Positions 40,847 through 50,363 of a stretch of DNA of 64,000 bases are shown here, piece by piece. The stretch's first letter is position 1. Every line of letters starts with the position of its first letter. The stretch lies in contig NZ_JACHLP010000004.1 of the NCBI RefSeq assembly GCF_014204525.1, forward strand, positions 62,001 through 126,000. The letters are read 5' to 3'. This DNA is from Roseateles oligotrophus. GTDB lineage: Bacteria > Pseudomonadota > Gammaproteobacteria > Burkholderiales > Burkholderiaceae_C. The notes under the pieces were generated by a model that was not told the DNA's origin, did not search any database, and saw only the letters and a program-made list of their open reading frames with translations. A program made the position numbers and the translations under genes.

Positions 40847-42841
40847 TTATCGCGCGGCGAGCTTGAGCAGCTCGTCGAAGATGGATTGGGCGGCTTGCAA
40901 GACCTTGGCGGCCGCTTGGTAGCCCTGCTGGTACTGCATCAGGCGCGAGGCTTCCTCGTCCAGATTGACGCCGGCCTGGCCGCTGCGCGCGGCCTCGGCA
41001 TTGGCCGCCACGCTGGTGGAGACGCTGGACAGATAGGTCGCCCCCTGCACCCGCGAGCCGATATCGCTCATGGCCGAGGCATAGGCGTCGTTGATGGTGG
41101 CGCCCTGTGTCAGGCTGCCGTCGGCCTGCAGGCGCTGGCCCACAAAGGTCTCGGTCTGGATGTTCAGAAAAGCCTTGGCATTGCCGTTGTTGGCGCTGGT
41201 GAACTTGGTGGCCTCGACGGTGATCTGGTCGTCCTTGCGCGGCAGGCCGTTGAGCTTGAGCTCGAAGCCCAGGTCTATGGGCGGGCTGGCATTGGGTGTA
41301 TTGCCTATGGGCTGGCCGGCCTTCCAGGAGCCGTTGTAGATGGTGCCGTCGGCCAGGGTCAGGGTGTAGAGCACTTTGCTGGCGTCGGCCGGGTCGGCGT
41401 CGCCAAAGGCGATCTTGATGGGGGCCCGGCTGGGGTCCACATTGCTGTTCACGGCATACATGGAGTCCACCGTCATCGTGCCCTTGTTGCTGGCCTCGGT
41501 TTTAGCCGTCAGCGGCGAGGCCGCGGCGATGCCGGTGGCCTGGTCCAGCGAACGCTTCATATTGGTGGCGGCCTGGCTGACCGGCTCCAGCAGGAAGGAG
41601 TCGCCCGGCGCCGGCGTGGCGCCGCCCAGGCTGAATTTGAAGCCGTCGACGCTGTCGCCCTCGGCCACGGTGCGCACCAGGCCGTCGCTGAGGCGGGTGA
41701 TCTGGTAGGAGCCGGGGTTGGCGGGGTCGGCCTGCAGCTTGTAGGAGCTGGCCTGCAACTGCTTGGGGTTGTTGATGGTGACGCCCACATTGACGGCAAA
41801 GCTGCCGTCGGGATTGCGCAGATTGGTGGCCGCCGGCAGGCTGCGCGGCGTGCCGACGGCGAAGATGGGCGGGCCCTTGCCGGGCGGGTTGGAGAGGTCC
41901 AGGCCCAGGGCTTGCTGGTCATTGACGCGGGCCGAGAAGGCCGCGGCCATCTGGCCCAGCAGGTTCTTGGCATCCTGCAGGTCGATGTTCTGGTATTGCA
42001 GCAGGGCGGTGATGGAGCCGCCGGTCAGGATGCTGGTGTCCAGCGGGCGGTTGCCGTTGGACTCGCTGATGCTGACCTGGGCGCGGTTGCTGTCATAGGG
42101 GTCGGGCGTGACCGACAGGGCCTGGGCATTGCTGCCCAGCACCAGGCGCTGGCCGCCGCCGATGAAGACGCCCACCGTGCCGTCGCTGGCGGGCAAGGTG
42201 GTGACCTGGATGTACTGGCTCAGGCGGGCGATCAGCTCGTCGCGCTTGTCCAGCAAATCATTGGGCGTGTGACCGGAGCCGTTGGCCCGCGCGACCTGGT
42301 CGTTAGCCGCGGCGATCTGCTGGGTCAGCTGATTGACCACATCGACATTGGCGCGCAGATCGCTGACCACGCCGGCCTGCATATCCACCAGCTGCTGGCC
42401 CGCGCTGGCAAAGCGCGCGGCCAATTCACCCGCGCGCCCCAGCACCACCTGGCGGGCCGAGGGGTCGCCGGGCCGGCTGGCCACATCGACCATGGCGTTG
42501 AGGAATTGACCCGCGGCATTGCCTATGCCTTGCTCGCCGGGCGGGAAGAGTTTTTCCAGCTGGTGCAGAGAGCTGGCGCGGGTCGAATCCATATAGGCCG
42601 TGGCCTGGGTGGTGGCGGCGTTCTTGCTCAGGAAGGCGTTGTAGGAACGCTCCACGGTCTGCACCGCCACGCCCTTGCCGAAATAGCCCGCGCCGGTGTA
42701 CTGCCCGTCGGGCGTGGTCAGCACCACGGACTGGCGCGAGTAGCCGGGGGTGTTGGCATTGGCGATGTTCTGGCCCACGGTCTGCAAGGCCGCCTGGTTG
42801 GCAAACATCGCCCTGATGCCTATGGATAGCAATGCGCCCAT
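40847..42841 (-). CDS. flgK: Flagellar hook-associated protein FlgK
   Basis: 664 residues. The rod/hook-type N-terminal motif is SIGIRAMFANQAALQTVGQNIANANTPGYSRQ, and the C-terminal D0 helix is EEASRLMQYQQGYQAAAKVLQ. FlgK caps the hook and contacts FlgL. It is longer than the enterobacterial protein by a central insert rich in Asn/Asp/Pro. 22 bases after flgJ. Confidence 0.97.
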   Translation of the reverse strand: MGALLSIGIRAMFANQAALQTVGQNIANANTPGYSRQSVVLTTPDGQYTGAGYFGKGVAVQTVERSYNAFLSKNAATTQATAYMDSTRASSLHQLEKLFPPGEQGIGNAAGQFLNAMVDVASRPGDPSARQVVLGRAGELAARFASAGQQLVDMQAGVVSDLRANVDVVNQLTQQIAAANDQVARANGSGHTPNDLLDKRDELIARLSQYIQVTTLPASDGTVGVFIGGGQRLVLGSNAQALSVTPDPYDSNRAQVSISESNGNRPLDTSILTGGSITALLQYQNIDLQDAKNLLGQMAAAFSARVNDQQALGLDLSNPPGKGPPIFAVGTPRSLPAATNLRNPDGSFAVNVGVTINNPKQLQASSYKLQADPANPGSYQITRLSDGLVRTVAEGDSVDGFKFSLGGATPAPGDSFLLEPVSQAATNMKRSLDQATGIAAASPLTAKTEASNKGTMTVDSMYAVNSNVDPSRAPIKIAFGDADPADASKVLYTLTLADGTIYNGSWKAGQPIGNTPNASPPIDLGFELKLNGLPRKDDQITVEATKFTSANNGNAKAFLNIQTETFVGQRLQADGSLTQGATINDAYASAMSDIGSRVQGATYLSSVSTSVAANAEAARSGQAGVNLDEEASRLMQYQQGYQAAAKVLQAAQSIFDELLKLAAR

Positions 42842-42863
42842 GCGAGCTCCTTGCAGTGTTCAG

Positions 42864-43733
42864 TCAAGCCAGAGCGCGCTGCACGCGCACCGTGGTGTTG
42901 ATGACCCGGGCCAGCTTGTCGGCATAGCCGGGGTCGGTGGCATAGCCGGCTTTTTGCAGGCCGCGGGCAAAGCCTTCGGCGCTGCCGCCCTGGGCCTGGG
43001 CCACCACATTGCGGTAGCGCTCGTTGCTGCCGATCAGCTTGGCATAGTCCTTGAAAGCGTCCTGATAGTTGTCGTAGGCGCGGAACTTGGCCATGACCTT
43101 GGTCGCCTTGCCGTCGATGTATTCGGTGGTCTGCACCTCGGCGACCTTGCCGGTCCAGCCCGGCGTGGCCTTGATGCCGAAGACATTGTGCGAGGGCGTG
43201 CCGTCCTTGGCCGTGATCTCGCGCCGGCCCCAGCCCGATTCATGCGCGGCCTGGGCCAGCATGAAGCTGGCGGGGATGCCGGTGGCGGCCTCGGCGGCCT
43301 TGGCCGCGCCATCGTGGGTCTGGATAAAACTCTGCACATGCGGCGCGATGCCTTTTTTGGCCAGGGCCGGCAGGGGCTGCAAGGTCTTGGCGGCCTCGGC
43401 CTTGTCCGTCATCCCCATCTGGCGCTGCAGCTGGCGCTGGATGGCGTCCGACAGGCCGCCGGGCAGGCCGGTCATCTTGCCGGCGAATTGGCTGTCCAGC
43501 ATCTCGGTGCCCAGTTGCGAGCCGGGGTTGTCCAGCATGCCTGAGGCCATGGTGGAGGCGCGCATGCTCTTCATCACCTCCTGCATGAAGAGGGACTCGA
43601 ACTGCTTGGCCGTCTCGCGGATGCTGGCCTTGGGGTCGCGTGCGGCGGCGGCGCGCAAGGCCTCGATGGATCGGCTGTCGTTGCCGGTATTCGCGGCGCC
43701 GGGCTTGCCCAGGGTGAGGGGAGAGAAGCTCAT
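42864..43733 (-). CDS. flgJ: Flagellar rod-assembly muramidase FlgJ
   Basis: 289 residues. The N-terminal domain (about 25-110: AAAARDPKASIRETAKQFESLFMQEVMKSMR) caps the growing rod. The C-terminal glucosaminidase domain (about 140-289) cuts peptidoglycan; the catalytic Glu is about 165 in AQAAHESGWG. Dual-domain FlgJ is typical of beta- and gammaproteobacteria. The start lies one base after the flgI stop. Confidence 0.96.
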   Translation of the reverse strand: MSFSPLTLGKPGAANTGNDSRSIEALRAAAARDPKASIRETAKQFESLFMQEVMKSMRASTMASGMLDNPGSQLGTEMLDSQFAGKMTGLPGGLSDAIQRQLQRQMGMTDKAEAAKTLQPLPALAKKGIAPHVQSFIQTHDGAAKAAEAATGIPASFMLAQAAHESGWGRREITAKDGTPSHNVFGIKATPGWTGKVAEVQTTEYIDGKATKVMAKFRAYDNYQDAFKDYAKLIGSNERYRNVVAQAQGGSAEGFARGLQKAGYATDPGYADKLARVINTTVRVQRALA

Positions 43734-43734
43734 G

Positions 43735-44859
43735 TCAAATCACCTCCAGCTCGGCGTTGAGGGCGCCGGCGCTCTTCATCGCTTGCAGAATCGCCAGCAG
43801 GTCTTGCGGCGTGGCACCCAGGGAGTTGAGCGCCTTCACCACATCGGCCAGGCGGGCACCGGCGGCCAGCTGGATCAGCGAGCCGGGGTCTTGCTTGATG
43901 GTGATATCGGTTTTTTCGGTCACCGTGGTCTGGCCGCCGGACAAGGCATTGGGCTGGCTGACCTGGGGCGTGGAGCTGATGGTGACGGACAGATTGCCAT
44001 GCGCGACCGCGCAAGCCGCCAAAGTAACCGACTGGTTCATCACCACCGAGCCGGTGCGGGCGTTGATGACGATGCGGGCGGCCGGTGTGCCCAGCTCCAG
44101 CGTGAGGTTTTCCAGGTCGGCCAGGAAGCCGACGCGCTCGTCCGGGTTGCTGGGGGCGCGCACGCGCACGACCCGGCCGTCCACCGCCTGGGCCAGGCCG
44201 GCGCCCTTGGCCTTGTTGATGGCATTGGCGACGGCGCGGGCGGTGTTGTAGTCGCTGGCATTCAGGTCCAGCTGCACGAACTCGCTGTTCTGCAGCGGTG
44301 TGGGCACCGAGCGCTCCACCGTGGCGCCGCCGGGGATGCGGCCGGCCGAGAGATGGTTGATCTGCACCTTGGCGCCACCGGCGGCGGCGCCGGCACCGCC
44401 GACGATCAGATTGCCCTGGGCCATGGCGTAGACCTGGCCATCGGCGCCGCGCAGCGGCGTGGCGATCAGGGTGCCGCCGCGCAGGCTTTTGGCATTGCCG
44501 ACCGAGGAGACATTGATGTCCAGCGGCTGGCCGGGCTGGGCGAAGGGGGGCAGGGAGGCCGTCACCATCACGGCGGCGATATTGCGCGGCTGCATGGTCA
44601 CGCCGGGCGGCAGGATGACGCCGAACTGCTGCAGCATGGCGGTCAGGCTCTGACCGGTGTAGGGGGCTTGGGTGGTCTGGTCGCCGGTGCCGTCCAGGCC
44701 CACGACCAGGCCGTAGCCGCTCAAGGAGTTGCTGCGCACGCCTTGCACGGCGGCCACTTCCTTGATACGGGCGGCAAGGGCTTGGCCGCCGAGGCCCAGG
44801 AACAGGCTGCACAGCAGCAGGAGGCTGCGGAGGGCTTGGGTTTTCGAGCGGCTTTGCAT
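43735..44859 (-). CDS. flgI: Flagellar P-ring protein FlgI
   Basis: 374 residues. A signal peptide (SLLLLCSLFLGLGGQALA) directs it to the periplasm, where it forms the P-ring bushing. Conserved features include LSGYGLVVGLDGTGD, NIAAVMVTASLPPFA, ARIVINARTGSVVMN and the C-terminal GATPQDLLAILQAMKSAGAL. 43 bases after flgH. Confidence 0.97.
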   Translation of the reverse strand: MQSRSKTQALRSLLLLCSLFLGLGGQALAARIKEVAAVQGVRSNSLSGYGLVVGLDGTGDQTTQAPYTGQSLTAMLQQFGVILPPGVTMQPRNIAAVMVTASLPPFAQPGQPLDINVSSVGNAKSLRGGTLIATPLRGADGQVYAMAQGNLIVGGAGAAAGGAKVQINHLSAGRIPGGATVERSVPTPLQNSEFVQLDLNASDYNTARAVANAINKAKGAGLAQAVDGRVVRVRAPSNPDERVGFLADLENLTLELGTPAARIVINARTGSVVMNQSVTLAACAVAHGNLSVTISSTPQVSQPNALSGGQTTVTEKTDITIKQDPGSLIQLAAGARLADVVKALNSLGATPQDLLAILQAMKSAGALNAELEVI

Positions 44860-44902
44860 GATGGTCGTGAAGAGAGGTTCTCACGACCGATTCTGGGCAA
44901 AC

Positions 44903-45589
44903 TTAAGTCGGCGAAAGGTTCAAAAAGAAGCGCGACAACCAGCCTATTCCGTGGGCATCGGCGGTCGGGCCGCGGCCGCGCTGCTCGATGCGCACATTGG
45001 CCACCAGGGCCGAGGGCACGGTATTGCCTTGTGCGATGGCGCGCGGGTCCACCTGGCCCGAGAAGCGCAGGACATCGACGTTGTGGTTGACGCCGATCTG
45101 CTTCTCGCCCGAGATCATCAGATGGCCGTTGGGCAGCACGGCCGTGACCACGGCGGTGATGCTGCCGGAGAAGTCGTTGGTGTTTTCGTTGGCACCCTTG
45201 CCGGCCGATTTGGTGGCCGAGCTGGCGTCGGCACCGGCCCGCCCGAAGGCGCCGGGGCTGACGAAGGGGATGGCGCTGACGCTGCCCGTCATCGAGCCGC
45301 TCTTGTTGATGCTGCTGGTGGAGGATTGGCTGGCCGAGACCTTCTCGACGATTTGAATCGTCAGGGTGTCGCCCACCAGGCGGGCGCGGTGGTCTTCGAA
45401 CAGCGGCCGGTAGCTGGCCGCCTGGTAGATGGCGCCGTTGGTCGGCGCCTGGGTCGGCAGGGGCGGCAGATTGACCACCGGCGTGTGCTGCAGCTCCACA
45501 TGCTGTTCGGGGTAGAGCGTGCCGCAGCCCGCCAGGGGCAGCAGCAGGCCCAGCAGCAGTGGCTTGAGTTGTTGCATGGTGGGACTCAT
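44903..45589 (-). CDS. flgH: Flagellar L-ring lipoprotein FlgH
   Basis: 228 residues. The N-terminus ends in the lipobox PLAGC, giving a lipid-anchored outer-membrane ring. Conserved sequence: [65 protein letters not shown]. The ATG overlaps the flgG stop (ATGA); an in-frame ATG four codons on is possible. Confidence 0.97.
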   Translation of the reverse strand: MSPTMQQLKPLLLGLLLPLAGCGTLYPEQHVELQHTPVVNLPPLPTQAPTNGAIYQAASYRPLFEDHRARLVGDTLTIQIVEKVSASQSSTSSINKSGSMTGSVSAIPFVSPGAFGRAGADASSATKSAGKGANENTNDFSGSITAVVTAVLPNGHLMISGEKQIGVNHNVDVLRFSGQVDPRAIAQGNTVPSALVANVRIEQRGRGPTADAHGIGWLSRFFLNLSPT

Positions 45590-46368
45590 ATCTGGGCGAG
45601 CTTTTGCAGCATCTGGTCGGAGGTCTGCACGGCCTTGGAGTTGAGCTCGTAGGCGCGCTGGGTCTGGATCATGGCGACCAGCTCCTCCACCACATTGACG
45701 TTGGAGGTTTCCACATAGCCTTGCTGCAGGGCGCCCAGGCCGTTGGCATTGGGGGCGCCGGCATTGGGGGTGCCGGAGGAGGCCGTCTCGGCAAACAGGT
45801 TCTGGCCCTTGGGGTCCAGGCCGGCCGGATTGACGAAGTTGGCCAGCTGGATCTGACCCAGGGTCTGGGGCGCCGTTTGGCCGGGCACGGTGATGCTGAC
45901 CGTGCCGTCATTGCCCACCGTGACGCTCAGCGCATTGGCGGGCACGGTGATGCCGGGCAGCAAGGTGTAGCCATTGCTGGTGACCATCTGGCCGTTGGCA
46001 TCGAGCTGGAAGGAGCCGTCGCGGGTATAGGCCGTCGTGCCATCGGGCATCTGCACCTGGAAGAAGCCATTGCCCTTGATGGCGAGGTCGAGGTTGTTGG
46101 TGGTCTGCTGCAGATTGCCCTGGCTGTAGATGCGCGAGGTGGCCACGGGCCGCACGCCCAGGCCCAGCTGCAGGCCGGTGGGCAGCTGGGTCTGCTCGGT
46201 GCTGTTGGCGCCGCTCTGCCGCAGGTTCTGGTAGATCAGATCCTCGAACACCGCATGCGAGCGCTTGAAGCCATTGGTGCCGACGTTGGCGAGGTTGTTG
46301 GAGATGGTGTCCAGCTGGGTCTGCTGGGCCTCCATGCCGGTCTTGGCAATCCAGAGTGAGCGGATCAT
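45586..46368 (-). CDS. flgG: Flagellar distal rod protein FlgG
   Basis: 260 residues, exactly family length. N-terminal [31 protein letters not shown] and C-terminal [25 protein letters not shown] are the conserved rod/hook helices. It forms the distal rod inside the P and L rings. Confidence 0.98.
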   Translation of the reverse strand: MIRSLWIAKTGMEAQQTQLDTISNNLANVGTNGFKRSHAVFEDLIYQNLRQSGANSTEQTQLPTGLQLGLGVRPVATSRIYSQGNLQQTTNNLDLAIKGNGFFQVQMPDGTTAYTRDGSFQLDANGQMVTSNGYTLLPGITVPANALSVTVGNDGTVSITVPGQTAPQTLGQIQLANFVNPAGLDPKGQNLFAETASSGTPNAGAPNANGLGALQQGYVETSNVNVVEELVAMIQTQRAYELNSKAVQTSDQMLQKLAQI

Positions 46369-46380
46369 GGCTGTTGTCCT

Positions 46381-47106
46381 TTAGGTAGTGCCGAGCAGCT
46401 TGGCCGATTGCTGGCCCTGGGTCTGGGCGATCTGCAAGAGCTTCATCTGCTGTTCGAATTGGCGGGCCGCGGCAATCATGCTGACCATGGTCTCGACCGG
46501 GCTGACGTTGGAGCCTTCCAGCGCGCCGTCCTGCAGGCGGGCGCTGGCCTCGGCGGGCAGGTCGCCGTCGGCGGCGCGGAAGAGGCCGTCGGTGCCGCGC
46601 GTTAGCGGCACCTCGGGCGTGACCAGCTTAAGCCGGCCCACGGCCGTGGGCTTGCCATTGGCCGGTGTGGCCGTGACGGTGCCGTCGCCGGCGATGCTCA
46701 GCTCGGCATTCGGCGGCACATTGATGGGGCCGCCATCGCCCAGCACCTGCAGGCCGTTGCGCAGCACCAGCAGGCCTTCGGAGCTGACGTCCAAGGCGCC
46801 GGCGCGGGTATAGGCCTCGGTGCCGTCCAGGCCTTGCACGGCCAGCCAGGCATTGCCCTTCATGGCCACGTCGAGATTGCGGCCGGTGGCCTGGATGGCG
46901 CCGCCATCGGGGTTGTAGCCGGTGGTCGTCTCGAGCGCGTAGGCGCGGGTGCTGGCGCCGCTGCCCTGCACGGGCACGGCGCGGAAGGCCTGCAACTCGG
47001 CGCGGAAGCCATTGGTCGAGACATTGGCCAGATTGTTGGCCAGCACGTCCTGCCGCTGCATCGAGGCCTTGGCCCCGGCCATCGAGAGGTAGATCATGCG
47101 GTCCAT
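46381..47106 (-). CDS. flgF: Flagellar proximal rod protein FlgF
   Basis: 241 residues. Begins DRMIYLSMAGAKASMQRQDVLANNLANVSTNGFR and ends with the typical VSPVETMVSMIAAARQFEQQMKLL helix. Upstream, 180 bases separate it from flgE. The gap contains a dispersed repeat, the largest break inside the flg operon, so a secondary promoter or processing site may exist there. Confidence 0.97.
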   Translation of the reverse strand: MDRMIYLSMAGAKASMQRQDVLANNLANVSTNGFRAELQAFRAVPVQGSGASTRAYALETTTGYNPDGGAIQATGRNLDVAMKGNAWLAVQGLDGTEAYTRAGALDVSSEGLLVLRNGLQVLGDGGPINVPPNAELSIAGDGTVTATPANGKPTAVGRLKLVTPEVPLTRGTDGLFRAADGDLPAEASARLQDGALEGSNVSPVETMVSMIAAARQFEQQMKLLQIAQTQGQQSAKLLGTT

Positions 47107-47158
47107 GGCGGCTCCTGCTTGTTCAAGATTTCAGCGTTCTGTGGCGACGCGTGGTGTA

Positions 47159-47195
47159 TTCGGGCCGAGCGCCGGGCCGCTCCCAAGCCGGCCCG
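47159..47195 (+). repeat. Dispersed intergenic repeat, copy B
   Basis: 37 bases identical to 8331-8367 in the other orientation. A CCCCTCGGGGG hairpin follows at about 47238-47250, as it does in copy A. It lies in the 180-base gap between flgE and flgF within the flagellar operon. Confidence 0.8.
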
Positions 47196-47286
47196 CGTTG
47201 GCGATGTGCTTGCCGGTCGCGCCGGCAGGCATCGCCGTCCCCTCGGGGGACCGGCCAAGGTACTCCTTGGACGAGGGGCTTCATGA

Positions 47287-48597
47287 TCAACGGAGATTGA
47301 CGATGGTCTGCAAGACCTGGTCCTGCGTCTTGATGGTCTGGGCGCTGGCCTGGTAGGCGCGCTGGGCCGTCACCATATTGACCAGCTCGGCGGTCAGGTC
47401 GACATTGGATTCCTCCAGCGCGCCGGACTGCAGCTTGCCCATATTGCCCTCGCCGGCCACGCCCACCACCGGTTCGCCCGAGGGGAAGGTGCGGGCCCAG
47501 ACATTGCCGCCCAGGGGCTGCAGGCCTTGCGGGTTGCGGAAGGTGGCCAGCTCGACCTGGCCGGCGGGCTTGGACTGGCCGTTGGAGTAACGCGCCATCA
47601 CGATGCCGCTGTTGTCGATCAGGATGCCGGAGAGCTGGCCCGGCGCGTAGCCGTCCTGGGTCAGGTTGGTGACGGCAAAGCCGGAGCCGTTCTCGGTAGC
47701 GCCCAGCATGTCGAACTTGATGCCGGTGATGGCCAGGGTGTCGGCGCCCTTGGCATTCTTGCCGGCAGGGATGTCCATATTGACCACGGTGGTGGGGGCG
47801 CTGGGCGAGCCGCCGGTGGCCGGGAAGGTCACCGTGGTGTAGGGCGTGGTGGGGTTGCCGGCGGCGTCCAGCGCGATCGCGGCGCCATTGGAGTCGGTGG
47901 CGAAGGGCGAGCCGTTGGCGGTGGCGTAGATATTCCAGGTGGTGCTGCCGTCGGCGGCGGTGGCGCCTTTCTGGAAGTACATCGTCACGGCCACGTCCTG
48001 ACCCTTGGCGTCGTAGGCGGTCAGCGAGGTGGCGTTGTTATAGGTCAGCGGGCTCTTCAGGTCGATGCCGGTGCCGGAGGCGGGGGCGGTGACCTTGACC
48101 CGCGAGTCCAGATTGAACTCGGTGGTGATCTTGGTGGTGGTCTTGGGGGCGATGCCCGAGGTGGGCAGCTTGAGCGGCTGGGCCAGACCGGGCTGGATGA
48201 TGCCCGAGCCGTCGGCCGGGTAGCCCATCAGCTTGAGCTGGCTGTTATTGACCACATAGCCGTCCCGGTTCACCTTGAACTGGCCGTTACGGCTGTACAT
48301 CACCGGGTTGGCGCCGTCGCTGAGCTGGAAGAAGCCGCCGCCGTTGATGGCCAGGTCCATGGGGCTTTCGGTGGTGGTGATATTGCCCTGGGTGAACTGC
48401 TGGGACACCGAGGCCAGGCTGGTGCCTATGCCCACGGGGTTGGCACCCGCGCCGTTCAAGGCGCCGGCATACACGTCCTGGAACTCCGCCCGCGAGGACT
48501 TGGCACCGTAGGTGCTGGAGTTGGCGATGTTGTTGCCAATGACGTCCAGGTTCTTGCTGGAGGCATTGAGACCGGAGAGACCTTGTTGAAAGCTCAT
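47287..48597 (-). CDS. flgE: Flagellar hook protein FlgE
   Basis: 436 residues. N-terminal SFQQGLSGLNASSKNLDVIGNNIANSSTYGAKSSRAEF and C-terminal ESNVDLTAELVNMVTAQRAYQASAQTIKTQDQVLQTI are diagnostic. The middle is Thr/Ala/Gly-rich, as hook surface domains often are. It polymerises into the hook under the FlgD cap. 23 bases after flgD. Confidence 0.97.
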   Translation of the reverse strand: MSFQQGLSGLNASSKNLDVIGNNIANSSTYGAKSSRAEFQDVYAGALNGAGANPVGIGTSLASVSQQFTQGNITTTESPMDLAINGGGFFQLSDGANPVMYSRNGQFKVNRDGYVVNNSQLKLMGYPADGSGIIQPGLAQPLKLPTSGIAPKTTTKITTEFNLDSRVKVTAPASGTGIDLKSPLTYNNATSLTAYDAKGQDVAVTMYFQKGATAADGSTTWNIYATANGSPFATDSNGAAIALDAAGNPTTPYTTVTFPATGGSPSAPTTVVNMDIPAGKNAKGADTLAITGIKFDMLGATENGSGFAVTNLTQDGYAPGQLSGILIDNSGIVMARYSNGQSKPAGQVELATFRNPQGLQPLGGNVWARTFPSGEPVVGVAGEGNMGKLQSGALEESNVDLTAELVNMVTAQRAYQASAQTIKTQDQVLQTIVNLR

Positions 48598-48620
48598 GAT
48601 GCTTGAGTCCTGGTGGGTTC

Positions 48621-49277
48621 TTAGTTCAGGCTGGTGATCTTGCTGTAGTCGATCAAGCCCAGGTTCTGCAGCTGCAACTTCAGGCCCGTGCCGCTGGTGT
48701 TGACGGCGAGCACCTTGTCCTGGGCAAAGGTGGTGGCCGTGACCGCCTTGCTGCCATTGCTGGCGCTGACGCGGAAGCTCATCTTCTCGTTCGCCGACAC
48801 GCTGCCAGCCGGCCAGCTGAAGCTCTGCTGGCCCGCGCCCTGTGCGCCCAGCTGCACCGTGTCCATCACGACGCCGGCGGCATTGAGCACCTCGAGCTTG
48901 ACGGCACTGGCGGGCGCATCCAGGCTGTAGCTGCCGGCGCCGACGCCGTTGTTGATGCTCAGCTGATTGCCCGGCGTGGTGACGGTGTGGCCGACCAGGG
49001 AGATGCTTTGCAAGCCCTGCATCTGGTTGAACTGGCTGCTCAGCGATTTGATGCTGCTGTCCAGGGTGCTGATGCCGCTGACCGTCTGGATCTGCGCCAT
49101 CTGGCTGGTCACCTGGGCGTTGTCCATGGGGTTCATGGGGTCCTGGTTCTGCATCTGCGCCACCAGCAGCTTGAGGAAGCGGTCCTGTGTGTCGGCCGCG
49201 TTCTTGGTCGCGCCGCCGGTGAGGTTGCTGACCGTGCCATTGGCGGCGGTGGTGGGGGCGACGGTGCTGACGGCCAT
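48621..49277 (-). CDS. flgD: Hook-assembly scaffold (cap) protein FlgD
   Basis: 218 residues. The conserved N-terminal part (DTQDRFLKLLVAQMQNQDPMNPMDNAQVTSQMAQIQTVSGI) mediates export and capping. The C-terminal Ig-like domain includes LEVLNAAGVVMDTVQLGAQGAG. It is a temporary cap for hook growth. Confidence 0.97.
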   Translation of the reverse strand: MAVSTVAPTTAANGTVSNLTGGATKNAADTQDRFLKLLVAQMQNQDPMNPMDNAQVTSQMAQIQTVSGISTLDSSIKSLSSQFNQMQGLQSISLVGHTVTTPGNQLSINNGVGAGSYSLDAPASAVKLEVLNAAGVVMDTVQLGAQGAGQQSFSWPAGSVSANEKMSFRVSASNGSKAVTATTFAQDKVLAVNTSGTGLKLQLQNLGLIDYSKITSLN

Positions 49278-49307
49278 GGTGCGTGCTCCTGTGCAGGTTC
49301 AGCCGGA

Positions 49308-49724
49308 TCAGGATTGACCCAGTTGCAAGGTCTTGAGCAGCAGACTCTTGGTCGTGCTCATCACCTCGATATTGTTTTGATAGGACCGCGAGGCGGAGAT
49401 CATGTTGACCATCTCCTCCACGGTGTTGACATTGCTGTAGGTGACATAGCCCTCGGCATCGGCCTGCGGGTGCTTGGGGTCGAGCACGCGGCGGCCGGGG
49501 GTCTGGTCCTCGCTGATGGTGCTGACGCGCACGCCGGCCGAGGCGATGTTGTTGCCCGCGCCCATCAAGGCGGTCTGGAACACCACCTGGCGTGCCTTGT
49601 AAGGCTGGCCATCGGGGCCGGCCACGGTGTCGGCATTGGCCAGATTGCTGGCCACCACATTGAGGCGCTGGCTTTGTGCGCTGACGGCGCTGCCGGCCAC
49701 ACCGAAGATTTGAAACATGGACAT
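49308..49724 (-). CDS. flgC: Flagellar proximal rod protein FlgC
   Basis: 138 residues. [31 protein letters not shown] at the start and [31 protein letters not shown] at the end match rod proteins closely. Thirty bases before flgD and 34 after flgB. Confidence 0.98.
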   Translation of the reverse strand: MSMFQIFGVAGSAVSAQSQRLNVVASNLANADTVAGPDGQPYKARQVVFQTALMGAGNNIASAGVRVSTISEDQTPGRRVLDPKHPQADAEGYVTYSNVNTVEEMVNMISASRSYQNNIEVMSTTKSLLLKTLQLGQS

Positions 49725-49758
49725 GAGGCTTGCTCCTGCGTGTTTGGCGGCTCAGGGC

Positions 49759-50172
49759 TTAGCCGGCGTTGTGCGACTTCATCGCGTCCAGCGCGGTGCG
49801 CACCGAGCCGTTGATGAAGCGCAGCGTGGCCTCGTACTTGACCGAGTTGTCCGCAAAATTGGCCCGTTCGCGATCCATGTCCACCGAGTTGCTGTCCAGA
49901 TTGGTCTGGGCCGAGGTGGAGTACAGCAGCTGGGCTTCGCTGCGTGCGCCGGCGGCCGGGGCGATATGACCGCTCTGGGTGGTGTTCAAGCCGCCGCCTG
50001 CCTGGCTGCTGCCGGTGGCCTCGCGCAGCGCGCGGGCAAAGTCCATATCGCGGGCCTGGTAGCCCGGGGTGTCGGCATTGGCAATATTGCTGGCGAGCAT
50101 GCGCTGGCGCTCCGACCGCAAGGCCAGGGCCTGGGTCTGGAAGTTCAGCGAGTCGGTCAATCGGTTCAGCAT
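49759..50172 (-). CDS. flgB: Flagellar proximal rod protein FlgB
   Basis: 137 residues. Starts LNRLTDSLNFQTQALALRSERQRMLASNIANADTPGYQ; the C-terminal helix is DNSVKYEATLRFINGSVRTALDAMK. I chose the ATG at 50172 (GAGGTG ribosome site); the frame stays open upstream for 113 codons but that stretch lies in the flgA promoter region and is not FlgB-like. First gene of the flgBCDEFGHIJKL run, divergent from flgA. Confidence 0.97.
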   Translation of the reverse strand: MLNRLTDSLNFQTQALALRSERQRMLASNIANADTPGYQARDMDFARALREATGSSQAGGGLNTTQSGHIAPAAGARSEAQLLYSTSAQTNLDSNSVDMDRERANFADNSVKYEATLRFINGSVRTALDAMKSHNAG

Positions 50173-50363
50173 GATGCACACCTCTTCTATGCCTGCGTCT
50201 TTCGGCGCATCCCTTGCACCTGCTGGGGTGCTCGCGGTCTGCGGGTGAATAGACGATGTGAGCGGATTGTGTTGGCCGGCCTCAAAAACATTAGCGGGAA
50301 TAACAAGTGCTTTGGCGTGCATTTCGGGGCTAGGCCCAGGGTTTGGCGGTCTAAAGTCCAGCC
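50173..50363. promoter_or_regulatory. Divergent flgB/flgA promoter region
   Basis: 191 bases between the two divergent early flagellar units, expected by analogy to hold FlhDC-dependent sigma-70 promoters. An AT-richer core at about 50285-50315 (CATTAGCGGGAATAAC) is the likeliest control segment. No sigma-28 element is visible. Assignment of individual boxes is not supported. Confidence 0.45.
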
